Below, piece after piece: positions 45,271 to 54,129 of a DNA stretch of 64,000 nucleotides (the first letter of the stretch is position 1; each line of letters begins with the position of its first letter). Below the pieces are notes generated by a model. It worked only from the letters and a program-made list of their open reading frames with translations. It was not told the DNA's origin and made no database searches. The position numbers and the translations under genes are program-made. The stretch spans positions 643,001 to 707,000 of the forward strand of contig NZ_JACCCY010000003.1 in assembly GCF_013409575.1 (NCBI RefSeq), in the 5' to 3' direction. The DNA is from Macellibacteroides fermentans (GTDB lineage: Bacteria; Bacteroidota; Bacteroidia; Bacteroidales; Tannerellaceae).

Positions 45271-47214
45271 ATGACTAAAATAGATTCAAAAATCCCTCAG
45301 GGGCCGTTGGCTGAGAAGTGGAGTAATTATAAAAATCACCAGAAGCTGGTGAATCCCGCTAACAAACGTCGTCTGGATATCATTGTAGTTGGTACAGGTC
45401 TTGCCGGAGCTTCGGCTGCTGCCTCTCTGGGTGAGCTGGGTTTCAATGTGTTGAATTTCTGTATTCAGGATTCTCCACGTCGTGCACACTCTATCGCTGC
45501 ACAAGGTGGTATCAATGCGGCAAAGAACTATCAAAACGACGGCGACTCGGTTTACCGTTTGTTCTACGATACAATCAAGGGTGGCGACTACCGTGCACGC
45601 GAGGCTAACGTATATCGTCTGGCAGAAGTGTCTAACTCCATCATCGACCAATGTGTGGCTCAGGGTGTACCTTTCGCTCGCGAATATGGTGGTTTGCTGG
45701 ATAACCGCTCTTTTGGTGGTGCTCAGGTATCCCGTACATTCTACGCACGTGGTCAGACCGGACAGCAGTTGCTTCTTGGTGCCTACTCTGCATTGAGCCG
45801 TCAGGTTGGCAAGGGTGCTGTTAAATTGTATACCCGCTACGAAATGCTTGACTTGGTTAAGGTTGACGGTCGTGCACGCGGTATCATCGCCCGTAACCTG
45901 GTTACAGGTAAAACAGAACGTTTCTCTGCACACGCAGTTGTTGTAGCTACCGGTGGTTATGGAAACACATTCTTCCTTTCTACCAATGCGATGACTTCAA
46001 ACGGTTCTGCTGCTGTTCAGTGCTATAGAAAAGGTGCTTATTTTGCCAACCCATGTATGGCTCAGATCCACCCTACCTGTATCCCTGTTCACGGTGAATT
46101 CCAGTCAAAACTGACCTTGATGTCCGAATCTTTACGTAACGACGGACGTATCTGGGTTCCTAAAAATATTAAAGATGCGGAAGCAATCCGTGCCGGCAAG
46201 CTTAAGCCAACCGCCATTAAGGAAGAAGACCGCGACTACTATCTGGAAAGACGCTATCCGGCTTTCGGTAACCTGGTTCCCCGCGACGTAGCTTCGCGTG
46301 CAGCTAAAGAACGTTGCGATGCCGGTTACGGTGTTGGTACAACCGGATTGGCCGTATACCTTGATTTTGCCGATGCTATCCAACGCCTGGGTAAAAAAGT
46401 GGTGGAAGCTAAATATGGTAACCTCTTCCAGATGTACGAAAAGATTGTTGACGATGATCCATATGTAACTCCTATGATGATCTATCCGGCTATCCACTAT
46501 ACAATGGGTGGTCTTTGGGTTGATTACGAATTGATGACATCAGTTCCCGGATTGTTCGCCATTGGTGAAGCAAACTTCTCCGATCACGGAGCAAACCGTT
46601 TGGGAGCTTCTGCATTGATGCAAGGTTTGGCCGATGGTTATTTCGTATTGCCTTATACTATCCAGAACTACCTGGCCGATCAGATTCGTGTTCCTCGTTT
46701 CAGTACAGATTTACCTGAATTTGTGGAAGCAGAAAAAGAAATCCAGGCTCGCATCAACAAGTTGATGAACATCAAAGGTCAGCATTCTGTAGACAGCTTG
46801 CATAAGAAACTGGGTCACATCATGTGGGACTTCGTTGGTATGGGACGTGATGCCGAAGGTTTGAAGGCAGCTATCCAGAAGTTGAGCGATCTGAAGAAGG
46901 AATTCTGGAGTGATCTTCGTATCCCTGGTTCAGGAAATGATTTGAACGTTGAGCTTGAAAAAGCGCTTCGTTTGGCCGACTTTATTGAAATAGGCGAATT
47001 GATGGCTCACGATGCTCTCGACAGAGAAGAATCTTGTGGCGGACACTTCCGTCTTGAACACCAGACCGAAGAAGGTGAAGCGTTACGTCACGATGATAAA
47101 TTCGCGTATGTATCTTGCTGGCAGTATCAGGGAGAAGATAAAGCTCCTGTGATGTTGAAAGAAGAGCTTGACTACGAATTTATTGTTCGTCAGCAACGTA
47201 ATTACAAGAGCTAA
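45271..47214 (+). CDS. frdA: Fumarate reductase flavoprotein subunit
   Basis: The 647-residue catalytic subunit binds FAD covalently through the His of [17 protein letters not shown]. The dinucleotide-binding [19 protein letters not shown] is at the N-terminus, and substrate residues lie in [11 protein letters not shown] and [18 protein letters not shown]. It reduces fumarate to succinate on the cytoplasmic side. The coding sequence uses codons typical of highly expressed genes (frequent ggt, cgt, gaa). It sits between frdC and frdB in the usual order. Confidence 0.96.
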   Translation: MTKIDSKIPQGPLAEKWSNYKNHQKLVNPANKRRLDIIVVGTGLAGASAAASLGELGFNVLNFCIQDSPRRAHSIAAQGGINAAKNYQNDGDSVYRLFYDTIKGGDYRAREANVYRLAEVSNSIIDQCVAQGVPFAREYGGLLDNRSFGGAQVSRTFYARGQTGQQLLLGAYSALSRQVGKGAVKLYTRYEMLDLVKVDGRARGIIARNLVTGKTERFSAHAVVVATGGYGNTFFLSTNAMTSNGSAAVQCYRKGAYFANPCMAQIHPTCIPVHGEFQSKLTLMSESLRNDGRIWVPKNIKDAEAIRAGKLKPTAIKEEDRDYYLERRYPAFGNLVPRDVASRAAKERCDAGYGVGTTGLAVYLDFADAIQRLGKKVVEAKYGNLFQMYEKIVDDDPYVTPMMIYPAIHYTMGGLWVDYELMTSVPGLFAIGEANFSDHGANRLGASALMQGLADGYFVLPYTIQNYLADQIRVPRFSTDLPEFVEAEKEIQARINKLMNIKGQHSVDSLHKKLGHIMWDFVGMGRDAEGLKAAIQKLSDLKKEFWSDLRIPGSGNDLNVELEKALRLADFIEIGELMAHDALDREESCGGHFRLEHQTEEGEALRHDDKFAYVSCWQYQGEDKAPVMLKEELDYEFIVRQQRNYKS

Positions 47215-47253
47215 GGAGTAAGTAGTCGTAAAATTAAAGTAAAGATTAAAATC

Positions 47254-48009
47254 ATGGATAAAAATATTGATATCACACTGAAAGTTTGGCGTCAGAAAGG
47301 TCCGAAAGAAAAGGGCTTTTTCGAAACGTATCCGCTTAAAGGAATTTCCCAGGGAAGTTCTTTCCTTGAAATGCTGGATATCCTGAACGAGCAATTAATC
47401 AACGAGGGAAAAGATCCTGTAGTTTTTGACCACGACTGTCGCGAAGGTATTTGTGGTATGTGCTCTTTGTACATTAACGGACACCCTCACGGACCAGACA
47501 GTGCAGTTACTACTTGCCAGCTTCACATGCGTCGTTTCAATGACGGCGACACGATTACAATCGAGCCATGGCGTTCGGCCGGTTTCCCGGTTATCCGCGA
47601 CTTGATGGTGGATCGTACCGCATTCGATAAGATCATGCAGTCGGGTGGTTTCGTTTCTGTAAACACAGGTGGTATACCTGATGCTAATGCAATACCCATT
47701 CCTCAGTACAAGGCAGAAGAAGCTATGGATGCTGCTGCTTGTATCGGTTGTGGTGCTTGTGTTGCAGCCTGCAAAAACGGATCGGCTATGTTGTTTGTTT
47801 CAGCTAAGGTTAGTCAGCTTGCTCTGCTTCCTCAGGGACAGATTGAAGGTGCACGCCGTGCAAAAGCAATGGTTGCCAAAATGGACGAGCTGGGCTTTGG
47901 TAACTGTACAAACACCCGTGCCTGCGAAGTTGAATGTCCGAAGAGTATTTCGGTAAGCAACATTGCTCGCTTGAATCGTGAGTTCCTTGTAGCCAAGCTA
48001 AGAGACTAA
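47254..48009 (+). CDS. frdB: Fumarate reductase iron-sulfur subunit
   Basis: The 251-residue subunit relays electrons through three clusters. The [2Fe-2S] site is in [20 protein letters not shown], and the ferredoxin-like C-terminal part has [14 protein letters not shown] and [12 protein letters not shown] for the [4Fe-4S] and [3Fe-4S] centres. It is 39 bases after frdA and is followed by a strong terminator, which closes the operon. Confidence 0.95.
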   Translation: MDKNIDITLKVWRQKGPKEKGFFETYPLKGISQGSSFLEMLDILNEQLINEGKDPVVFDHDCREGICGMCSLYINGHPHGPDSAVTTCQLHMRRFNDGDTITIEPWRSAGFPVIRDLMVDRTAFDKIMQSGGFVSVNTGGIPDANAIPIPQYKAEEAMDAAACIGCGACVAACKNGSAMLFVSAKVSQLALLPQGQIEGARRAKAMVAKMDELGFGNCTNTRACEVECPKSISVSNIARLNREFLVAKLRD

Positions 48010-48032
48010 GAGTTCTCACAACTTACAATAAG

Positions 48033-48064
48033 AAAAAGGATGCCCAAAAGGCATCCTTTTTTTT
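48033..48064 (+). terminator. Terminator of the fumarate reductase operon
   Basis: AAAAAGGATGCC (48033-48044) pairs with GGCATCCTTTTT (48050-48061) over a CAAAA loop and runs into more Ts. It is a textbook Rho-independent terminator. Confidence 0.93.
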
Positions 48065-48235
48065 GTTTTCTCTCTGAAAAGGCCTCTGCCTGTTCAGGCA
48101 GTTGCGAGAGGTTGTAATTTGAAAGCGATAGATCTTATAAATTATCAAATGTATGTTATTAGTTGATTTAATATTTCATATTGAAATATTAAATCTTTTT
48201 GTTATATACTTATGTAAATTAAAACTGCCAAAATG

Positions 48236-48266
48236 TTGACAATATGAAAAATGTTTGTTATGTTTG
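48236..48266 (+). promoter_or_regulatory. Promoter of small RNA unit 1
   Basis: TTG at 48236-48238 and TATGTTTG at 48259-48266 stand exactly 23 bases apart, as in the frd promoter. The conserved leader begins six bases after the -7 box. Confidence 0.7.
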
Positions 48267-48271
48267 CAATA

Positions 48272-48350
48272 GGTTTTTTCATAATAGTATTAAATTAAAG
48301 GTTAACAAAGATTGGTTAGGGGATGTCGGGATGACATCCCCTGATTTTTT
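48272..48350 (+). ncRNA. Small RNA unit, copy 1 (leader plus terminator hairpin)
   Basis: After its own promoter, a roughly 45-base leader (TTTTTTCATAATAGTATTA, then GGTTAACAAAG and TTGGTTAGG) runs into a 9-bp perfect hairpin GGGGATGTC/GACATCCCC with a GGGAT loop (48319-48341) and a T run at 48345-48350. No reading frame is present. Promoter, leader and terminator together predict an RNA of about 78 bases. The layout recalls the Bacteroidales-1 RNA motif described in this order, but identity is not established. A second copy follows 185 bases later. Confidence 0.65.
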
Positions 48351-48419
48351 ATACAAACTCCCCTTTACTCCTATGAAAGGTAATTATATGTTATTTAACA
48401 TGTTTTAGACAAAAAAGAC

Positions 48420-48450
48420 TTGACAAACCCGAATATAGCCCGTATCTTTG
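48420..48450 (+). promoter_or_regulatory. Promoter of small RNA unit 2
   Basis: TTG at 48420-48422 and TATCTTTG at 48443-48450 are again exactly 23 bases apart. The spacer sequence differs from that of copy 1, while the boxes and the spacing are kept. Confidence 0.7.
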
Positions 48451-48456
48451 TATCGT

Positions 48457-48530
48457 GGTTTTTTCATAATAGTATTAGATTTAAGGTTAACAAAGTTTGG
48501 TTAGGGGATGTCGGGAGACATCCTTTAATT
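48457..48530 (+). ncRNA. Small RNA unit, copy 2
   Basis: This copy repeats the copy 1 leader with only a few changes (TTTTTTCATAATAGTATTA is identical) and then GGATGTC/GACATCC with a GGGA loop (48506-48523). The hairpin is two pairs shorter and the T run after it is broken (TTTAATTG), so termination may be weaker. From 48531 to 48714 nothing further is recognised. Confidence 0.6.
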
Positions 48531-48714
48531 GTTTATAGATGTTTCTATCCCCAAAATCCCATTCTGCTAGTGAATGCATCCTTTCCACTCATATGATTTA
48601 TATTTCAGACAACCCCGCATACTATTGCCTTACAAGTAAATTTTCCCTATTCTCAGTCGGATATGTACCGAAAAGATATTAACTTGCGCGCAGATTAACA
48701 ATAAACAGTTTATT

Positions 48715-49527
48715 ATGAGATTCCTTAGAAGTGTTACATTATTTCTCTGCCTGCTTACAGCGCTTCAGGCCACGGCCGGCGACAAGCTGAGCTTCCTTAA
48801 AAAACAGTTTACCTCCCAAAACGGCTATAAGCTGAACTATCGGGTGCTGCTGCCCGCAGACTATTGTCCGGAGCAGAAATATCCCGTAATCCTGTTCCTG
48901 CACGGAGCGGGCGAGCGTGGCAACGACAACGAGAAACAGCTGGTACACGGATGGGACCTCTTTACCAATCTGCAGAACCGGGCAGACTATCCCGCCATTG
49001 TGCTGGCGCCACAATGCCCCGAACAGCCCGACGTACCTACCAAGAACTACTGGGTAGCCATTAAACGTCCGGTTACACCCCAGGAACGCATGTTCAGAAC
49101 CTTCCCGGCCAATGCCCCCATCACCGAACCCCTTGCGGCGGTAAAAGAACTGCTGGACAGTTACATTGCCAAAGGGGTGGTAGATACCAAGCGCATCTAT
49201 GTAACGGGACTCTCTATGGGAGGAATGGGAACCTTCGACCTCGTATGCCGTTACCCCAACCTCTTTGCGGCAGCTGTTCCTATCTGCGGAGCAGTCAATA
49301 CCGACCGTCTGGCCAGGTATAAAGGCAAAACCCCGTTCCGTCTTTTCCACGGAGCAGACGACGATGTAGTACTACCCAAGTTCTCGCAGGAAGCCTATAA
49401 AACCCTGAAGTCCATCGGAGCCGAAGTGCAATATACCGAATACCCCGGAGTAAACCACGGAAGCTGGGTACCCGCTTTTAAAGAACCCGACTTCCTGAGC
49501 TGGATGTTCAAACAGGTTAAAAAGTAG
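48715..49527 (+). CDS. Secreted esterase/peptidase-like alpha/beta hydrolase
   Basis: The 270-residue exported protein has a signal peptide (ends ALQATAG) and an alpha/beta-hydrolase fold of the PHB-depolymerase/esterase type. The oxyanion region ILFLHGAGERGND, nucleophile elbow VTGLSMGGMGTFDLVC, Asp in GADDDVV and His in PGVNHGSW give a complete triad. Likely substrates are acetylated or feruloylated glycans or other esters; none is proven. The gene is more GC-rich than the flanking DNA and has its own terminator. It lies between the small RNA units and IS66. Confidence 0.82.
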   Translation: MRFLRSVTLFLCLLTALQATAGDKLSFLKKQFTSQNGYKLNYRVLLPADYCPEQKYPVILFLHGAGERGNDNEKQLVHGWDLFTNLQNRADYPAIVLAPQCPEQPDVPTKNYWVAIKRPVTPQERMFRTFPANAPITEPLAAVKELLDSYIAKGVVDTKRIYVTGLSMGGMGTFDLVCRYPNLFAAAVPICGAVNTDRLARYKGKTPFRLFHGADDDVVLPKFSQEAYKTLKSIGAEVQYTEYPGVNHGSWVPAFKEPDFLSWMFKQVKK

Positions 49528-49623
49528 TCTGTAATTGCGTTAATCCGTTCCAACACGAATTAAACGCAAAAACATCTGTCATCCCTCATTTTTGAGGGTT
49601 AACAGTCAGTATATCAATCCATA

Positions 49624-49660
49624 AAAAAATGATAGATGTATAAATCATCTATCATTTTTT
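49624..49660 (+). terminator. Terminator after the esterase gene
   Basis: AAAAAATGATAGATG (49624-49638) pairs perfectly with CATCTATCATTTTTT (49646-49660) over a 7-base loop. It ends ten bases before the IS66 left end. Confidence 0.85.
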
Positions 49661-49693
49661 CTCTTTCATCGTAAGCGTCTCCGCGATGCCATC

Positions 49694-49724
49694 TTGTGAA
49701 CACATTTGATCCCCTTTACCTTTG
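49694..49724 (+). promoter_or_regulatory. IS66 promoter reaching into the left inverted repeat
   Basis: TTG at 49694-49696 lies inside the left inverted repeat and TACCTTTG at 49717-49724 follows at exactly 23 bases, a full Bacteroidota promoter for the transposition genes. Confidence 0.68.
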
Positions 49725-49742
49725 TTTTCAAAAAAGAAACAA

Positions 49743-50144
49743 ATGAAAGCATCCGAACTTTATGCATTGGCAATCGAAGAGTACAGGCAAATCTGTATTT
49801 TAAGTAGCATGACTTTACGGGACTATTGCAAAGAACGTCATGTCTGCTACGGAGGTATCCAGAATTGGATGAGCAGGCATTCGATCAAAGTAGCAGATCT
49901 CAAGCCTCGTCCCGTATTACCCGATACTTCTGCCTCCACTCCTGAGCAAGCCTCTTGTGAAGGACAACAACTCTATCCGCTCTCCTTTATAAAGGAAGCA
50001 TCAGAAAAACCGGTTTTCACAGGGAATGTTTTCCCTGTGCTTAAAGGCGTCAACATCACTTTTCCCGATGGCGTAATTATAACCATTAAAGAGATTAGCC
50101 AGGAAGATCTGAATAAATTTATACAAACCTATTTTAACCAATAA
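49743..50144 (+). CDS. IS66 TnpA-like accessory protein
   Basis: The 133-residue protein begins MKASELYALAIEEYRQ and contains an HTH-like region (MTLRDYCKERHVCYGGIQNW), as in the first gene of IS66 elements. It is needed for transposition and probably binds DNA. The open frame reaches a TTG at 49722, but this overlaps the -7 box; the ATG at 49743 is preferred. The next gene starts four bases after its stop. Confidence 0.85.
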   Translation: MKASELYALAIEEYRQICILSSMTLRDYCKERHVCYGGIQNWMSRHSIKVADLKPRPVLPDTSASTPEQASCEGQQLYPLSFIKEASEKPVFTGNVFPVLKGVNITFPDGVIITIKEISQEDLNKFIQTYFNQ

Positions 50145-50148
50145 TCCG

Positions 50149-50490
50149 ATGTTTGCACTTACAGAATCCATGAGCTATTATCTATGTCCGCATTACGTGG
50201 ACATGCGCAAAGGCATCTATTCCCTATACCAGTTAGTGAAGACAGACATGAAACGGAATCCTTTGTCGGGAGAGGTTTTTCTCTTCCTTGGCAGGAACCG
50301 GTCGTTAATTAAGATCCTTCACTGGGAAGACGGTGGATTTGTTTTGTATCAGAAAAAGCTGGAACGGGGCACCTTTGAAGTCCCCCGATTTAACCCTTCA
50401 AACAATGAGTTTGAGATGAAATGGAAGACCTTTGTCTTGATAATGGAGGGCGTCTCGGTCCGTTCGGCAAAGTACAGGAGAAGGTTTTAG
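50149..50490 (+). CDS. tnpB: IS66 TnpB accessory protein
   Basis: The 113-residue protein matches IS66 Orf2/TnpB: YLCPHYVDMRKGIYSLYQLV, then GEVFLFLGRNRSLIKILHWE and GGFVLYQKKLERGTFEVP. It is essential for IS66 transposition, though its mechanism is unknown. It sits four bases after tnpA and is separated from tnpC by a 92-bp gap with its own promoter. Confidence 0.93.
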   Translation: MFALTESMSYYLCPHYVDMRKGIYSLYQLVKTDMKRNPLSGEVFLFLGRNRSLIKILHWEDGGFVLYQKKLERGTFEVPRFNPSNNEFEMKWKTFVLIMEGVSVRSAKYRRRF

Positions 50491-50547
50491 ATAAGGCTTA
50501 ATATATTGTATACCAAATACATAGCTAAATTATTTATTGTAATTTAC

Positions 50548-50578
50548 TTTGATATCCGAAGTATTGTCCGTATCTTTA
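50548..50578 (+). promoter_or_regulatory. Internal promoter for the IS66 transposase
   Basis: TTTG at 50548-50551 and TATCTTTA at 50571-50578 are close to the -33/-7 consensus with 19 bases between them. The last base of the -7 box differs. The transposase ATG follows five bases later, so the leader is very short. Confidence 0.5.
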
Positions 50579-50582
50579 TGAC

Positions 50583-52154
50583 ATGAATAGCAAACGGATT
50601 ATTGAACTACAGGAAGACCAGCTGAAACTTTCCGCTCAAAGGGAAAAGATGTATTTGGAACAACTCGTCCGGCAATCTGAACAAATAGAAAGACTCTCTG
50701 TCCAGGTTGGTAGTTTAACCGAAACAATCCGTTCGCTGGAAAAAAGCCTGCTTCAAAAGAACGGGGACATGCAGAAGGTTGAGGGGAAAAACCGGAGAAT
50801 GAGCAAGCTTCTCTCCAATAAATCGGAAAAGCTTGTGCCCGATACCGCAAAAGAAGAACCGACAGAAACCGCTCCCCCTGTTTTGCCCAAAGACCGCGGA
50901 AACAACAATGCCAAACGGAAAGAATACTTCTCTCTAGAAACCATTGTCGAGCATGTATATCCCGATGATCCTGCCTTTGACAAAGAAAAGGCCAGGGTGA
51001 TCGGATCTGTAGACTCCGTCATGTATACCTACAGCAAGGCTACTTTTAAGAAAATCATATACAGACAATATAATTGCGTACAGCAGGAAAAGGTTTACTC
51101 GGGTAAAGCCCCCAGATCTCCCCTGCAGAACTCAAACTATGATGCCTCCTTTATCGCCGGCATGCTTCAACTGCGGTATGTTTACTCCATGCCTGTGGAG
51201 CGGATTGTCAAGTATTTTACAGAAAATGGCTTTGAATTAAACAAAGCTACCGCCCACGGACTGATTAAGAAGTCTGCCGGATTAATGGACCGCCTGGATG
51301 ATGTTCTTCATACAGCGATCCTTGAAGATGACTATCTTTGTATGGATGAAAGTTACCATACCATCCTTACCAAAGAGAAAAACAAGGATGGTAAGGGCGT
51401 ACGCAAAGGGTATATCTGGGCTGCGCTGGCCAATACAAAGAAATTGGTCCAGTACTTTTATGAAAACGGGTCTCGATCCCGGGAGGTTCTGACCAACTAT
51501 ATCGGCAATCATTACAAAGGAGCCATCCAGAGTGACGGGCTGATCAACTATAAAATACTTGAGACCGATACCTATCCTGATGTAATCCGGCTGGCATGCT
51601 TCCAGCACTGCAAGCGTCAGTTCCTGGATCTCGCAAACGATAAAGAAGCCATCGGAATTGTCAACATAATCAACCGGCTTTATCAGGCGGAGCATAAGAT
51701 TGACCCGAAATGGAAGCCCGACAAAATCCTTGAACATAGACAAGAGTACGCCCCACCCATACTGGCTGAACTAAAAAGCAAACTGTTGGAAATACAATCC
51801 AATCCATCCACCCTTCCCAAGAGTCCCCTCTCGAAGGCCGTGAATTATACTCTCAACGAGTACGATGCACTGTGTAATTACATTGTACGTCCGGACTATG
51901 CGTTGGATAACAATGCCGTGGAAAGATGTATGCGAAGCATATCTTTAAGCAGAAAAAACTCTCTTTTTTGTGGCAGTCATGCCGGAGCTAAAAGAACGGC
52001 ATTGCTCTACTCGCTATCCATCTCCTGCAAACTTCATAATATAAACTCCTTCGAATACTTTACGGACATACTAAACCGACTGGCATACATAAGTCCAACC
52101 GCTCCCGATCAAATATATCGCGATTTACTTCCAGACAAGTGGACTAAACTCTAA
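50583..52154 (+). CDS. tnpC: IS66 transposase (TnpC)
   Basis: The 523-residue transposase has an N-terminal coiled coil (EQIERLSVQVGSLTETIRSL), a zinc-finger-poor linker, and the DDE domain of IS66 (LCMDESYHTIL, IQSDGLINYK, CFQHCKRQFLDL, and the Glu in DNNAVERCMRSISLSRKN). Frame and ends are intact, so the element could be active. It is preceded by a 92-bp gap after tnpB. Confidence 0.95.
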   Translation: MNSKRIIELQEDQLKLSAQREKMYLEQLVRQSEQIERLSVQVGSLTETIRSLEKSLLQKNGDMQKVEGKNRRMSKLLSNKSEKLVPDTAKEEPTETAPPVLPKDRGNNNAKRKEYFSLETIVEHVYPDDPAFDKEKARVIGSVDSVMYTYSKATFKKIIYRQYNCVQQEKVYSGKAPRSPLQNSNYDASFIAGMLQLRYVYSMPVERIVKYFTENGFELNKATAHGLIKKSAGLMDRLDDVLHTAILEDDYLCMDESYHTILTKEKNKDGKGVRKGYIWAALANTKKLVQYFYENGSRSREVLTNYIGNHYKGAIQSDGLINYKILETDTYPDVIRLACFQHCKRQFLDLANDKEAIGIVNIINRLYQAEHKIDPKWKPDKILEHRQEYAPPILAELKSKLLEIQSNPSTLPKSPLSKAVNYTLNEYDALCNYIVRPDYALDNNAVERCMRSISLSRKNSLFCGSHAGAKRTALLYSLSISCKLHNINSFEYFTDILNRLAYISPTAPDQIYRDLLPDKWTKL

Positions 52155-52200
52155 TAACAATTAATAAATCTTACAAGACGGTATCGCGGAGACGCTTACG

Positions 52201-52359
52201 TCTCAGAGGTGTTTTCAGGATACTATCTTGTATGGTTCGACAGACTGTAATCAGACCGTTGAGCACCTCCGTAAGTACAACTTTAATCTTAAGCGGAAGT
52301 TTTAAACGTTTTTCATTCCTGAATCAGAGGTTTTCCCTTAAGGATTTAATGCTTTTCAT
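52201..52359 (-). pseudogene. Possible gene remnant cut by the IS66 right end
   Basis: On the minus strand from ATG 52359, the frame reads MKSIKSLRENL, TGA, then FRNEKRLKLPLKIKVVLTEV, NGLITVCRTIQDSILKTPLR and runs into the IS. The composition looks coding (basic, helical), but one stop and the IS end break it. No family is recognised. The left flank of the IS does not continue this frame in an obvious way. Confidence 0.35.
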
Positions 52360-52401
52360 AACGATGATTAGTCATTAACCTAAAGTATATTCTTCGTCCC
52401 A

Positions 52402-52480
52402 CATCTGAGTGATCATTGTCTTCCATCTGTGTGACAATGGTCCCTCAGCTGTGTGACTATTGTCCCTCAGTTGGAAGACG
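52402..52480. repeat. 22-bp imperfect tandem repeat, three and a half units
   Basis: Units begin at 52402, 52424 and 52446 (CATCTGAGTGATCATTG, CATCTGTGTGACAATGG, CAGCTGTGTGACTATTG...) with a partial fourth at 52468. GTCTTCCA (52419-52426) and TGGAAGAC (52472-52479) form an inverted pair around the central units. No gene is present. Confidence 0.55.
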
Positions 52481-52498
52481 AGTAAAGTCTGGAATGAA

Positions 52499-54129
52499 AC
52501 AGGGCAGACGCATATTATTTTAGAGCTAAAAGAGTAAGGATTATTACTTAATGTGTATATATATAATGCAGATATTCAATATATTAAACATAGCATATCT
52601 GACGTTCATAATTTATTGTATCAAAACATCGTCAATTTAAAATAAGATTAAAATAGCCATATTTAATATTAATCGTACATATTGTATGTGATAAAATTTG
52701 CTTTAAAAATAATAACCGTCTCTAAAAATTGGATGTATCTTTTTGCTACGACAACTTTGTTAAGTTAAAACTTTAATCAGAATATTTAAGTTCAGTTTGA
52801 AGTCATATTGACATTACTAAAAAGAGCCCAAAAACGGTAATTACAACTACGAAAAGAAAGATAATAAATCTTCAAAATAATCACTTAAACTCATTGATAT
52901 CTCAGTAAAAAATCGTATATTTACCTTATTATCAATAGTTTAAATACATAAAATATGACATTGCTTGCTTTTGCTTCAAGTATCGAAGATTATCGTTTTG
53001 ACAGAAATAAGGTTCACTCTGCAGAAACTATTATTTATATTACGTTAGCTGCCGTTATTTGCGGGGCCGAGACATGGAATGAAATAGAAGACTTTGGTCA
53101 TTGTAAAATTGATTTCTTCTCTCGTACGATCCCTTCTTTTAATGGAATACCCTCACATGATACATTTAACCGATTTTTCACAGTCTTGGATACCTCATAT
53201 TTTGAAAATCAATTCAGAGAATGGGTTAAATCCATATGTGGCAAGTATAAAGGCGTGGTTGCTATCGACGGCAAAACAATATGCGGAGCATATGAGTCTG
53301 AAGAGGCTAAATTATTCAGAGGTACCTACTTAAAACCATCGAGTCCCAAATATAAACTTCACATGGTAAGTGCCTGGGCCGCAGACAATGGAATAAGCCT
53401 TGGACAAATCAAGACAGAAGAAAAATCCAATGAAATTACCGCTATCCCCGAACTATTGGAAGCATTAGATATTAAAGAGTGTATAATCACTATTGATGCT
53501 ATGGGATGTCAAAAGACAATAGCATCTAAAATAATAGACAAAGAAGCTGATTACGTTTTGGCTGTGAAAAACAACCATATGCATTTATACAAAGAAATAG
53601 AACATTTTTTCACCATTTGGAGTGCTGAGAAGCCCAACCGGGTAAGCGTTTACGAGAAGAGCGAGACTGGACATGGTCGTTTGGAAAAAAGAACTTGCAT
53701 AGCCTGTGACAACCTATACTGGTTAAATACTAAAGACTTCACTCAATGGGCTGGTTTGAAAACATTTGCCTGTGTCATTACAGAGCGTACCGTTCCAGGC
53801 GAAAAAGGCCCTCGTAAACAAAAAGAAACCAGATACTATATTTCTTCATTAGCTTTAGATGCTGAATTAATCGCTAGTTCTGTCAGAAAACACTGGTCTG
53901 TGGAAAATAATTTACACTGGCAATTGGATGTCTCGTTTAATGAAGATTACGGAAGAAAGAAGAACAATGCTGCCGTCAACTTTTCGCTTGTCTCTAAAAC
54001 AGCTTTATCTATGTTAAAGCACTATGAAAGTAAAAGTAGCATTGCTCGCAAAAGAAAATCAGCAGGATGGTCTGACGACGTTCTCCAAAGCATACTTTCT
54101 GTGGAGAAATTTTAATGCGTCTGCCCTGT
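52499..54129 (+). mobile_element. ISAs1-family insertion sequence
   Basis: A 15-base perfect inverted repeat ACAGGGCAGACGCAT lies at 52499-52513 and, inverted, at 54115-54129, the right copy touching the transposase stop codon. The element is about 1.63 kb, with one intact transposase gene and an unusually long 440-bp AT-rich stretch before it that holds no gene. No target duplication is seen in the flanking bases. Confidence 0.85.
52955..54115 (+). CDS. ISAs1-family transposase
   Basis: The 386-residue DDE transposase (H-repeat-associated type) has the expected motifs: NGIPSHDTFNRFF, GVVAIDGKTICGAY (first Asp), ITIDAMGCQKTIASKII (second Asp), and KHWSVENNLHWQLDVSFNED (Glu). The length is normal and the frame intact. 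It probably mobilises the element bounded by the ACAGGGCAGACGCAT ends. No partner gene is needed. Confidence 0.95.
   Translation: MTLLAFASSIEDYRFDRNKVHSAETIIYITLAAVICGAETWNEIEDFGHCKIDFFSRTIPSFNGIPSHDTFNRFFTVLDTSYFENQFREWVKSICGKYKGVVAIDGKTICGAYESEEAKLFRGTYLKPSSPKYKLHMVSAWAADNGISLGQIKTEEKSNEITAIPELLEALDIKECIITIDAMGCQKTIASKIIDKEADYVLAVKNNHMHLYKEIEHFFTIWSAEKPNRVSVYEKSETGHGRLEKRTCIACDNLYWLNTKDFTQWAGLKTFACVITERTVPGEKGPRKQKETRYYISSLALDAELIASSVRKHWSVENNLHWQLDVSFNEDYGRKKNNAAVNFSLVSKTALSMLKHYESKSSIARKRKSAGWSDDVLQSILSVEKF

Larger units (their letters stand above)
49671..52199 (+). mobile_element. IS66-family insertion sequence
   Basis: Inverted ends GTAAGCGTCTCCGCGAT... (49671-49697 and, inverted, 52173-52199) match over 27 bases with two differences and begin with the GTAA typical of IS66. 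All three genes (tnpA-, tnpB- and tnpC-like) are intact and in order. The flanking eight bases (CTTTCATC on the left, GTCTCAGA on the right) are not a target-site duplication, which IS66 normally makes. Confidence 0.93.

Noticed and set aside
45286-45933. 215-codon minus-strand open frame
   Set aside because: It is antisense to frdA and arises from that gene's biased codon use.
48739-49350. 203-codon minus-strand open frame
   Set aside because: It is antisense to the esterase gene, whose signal peptide and catalytic triad are complete.
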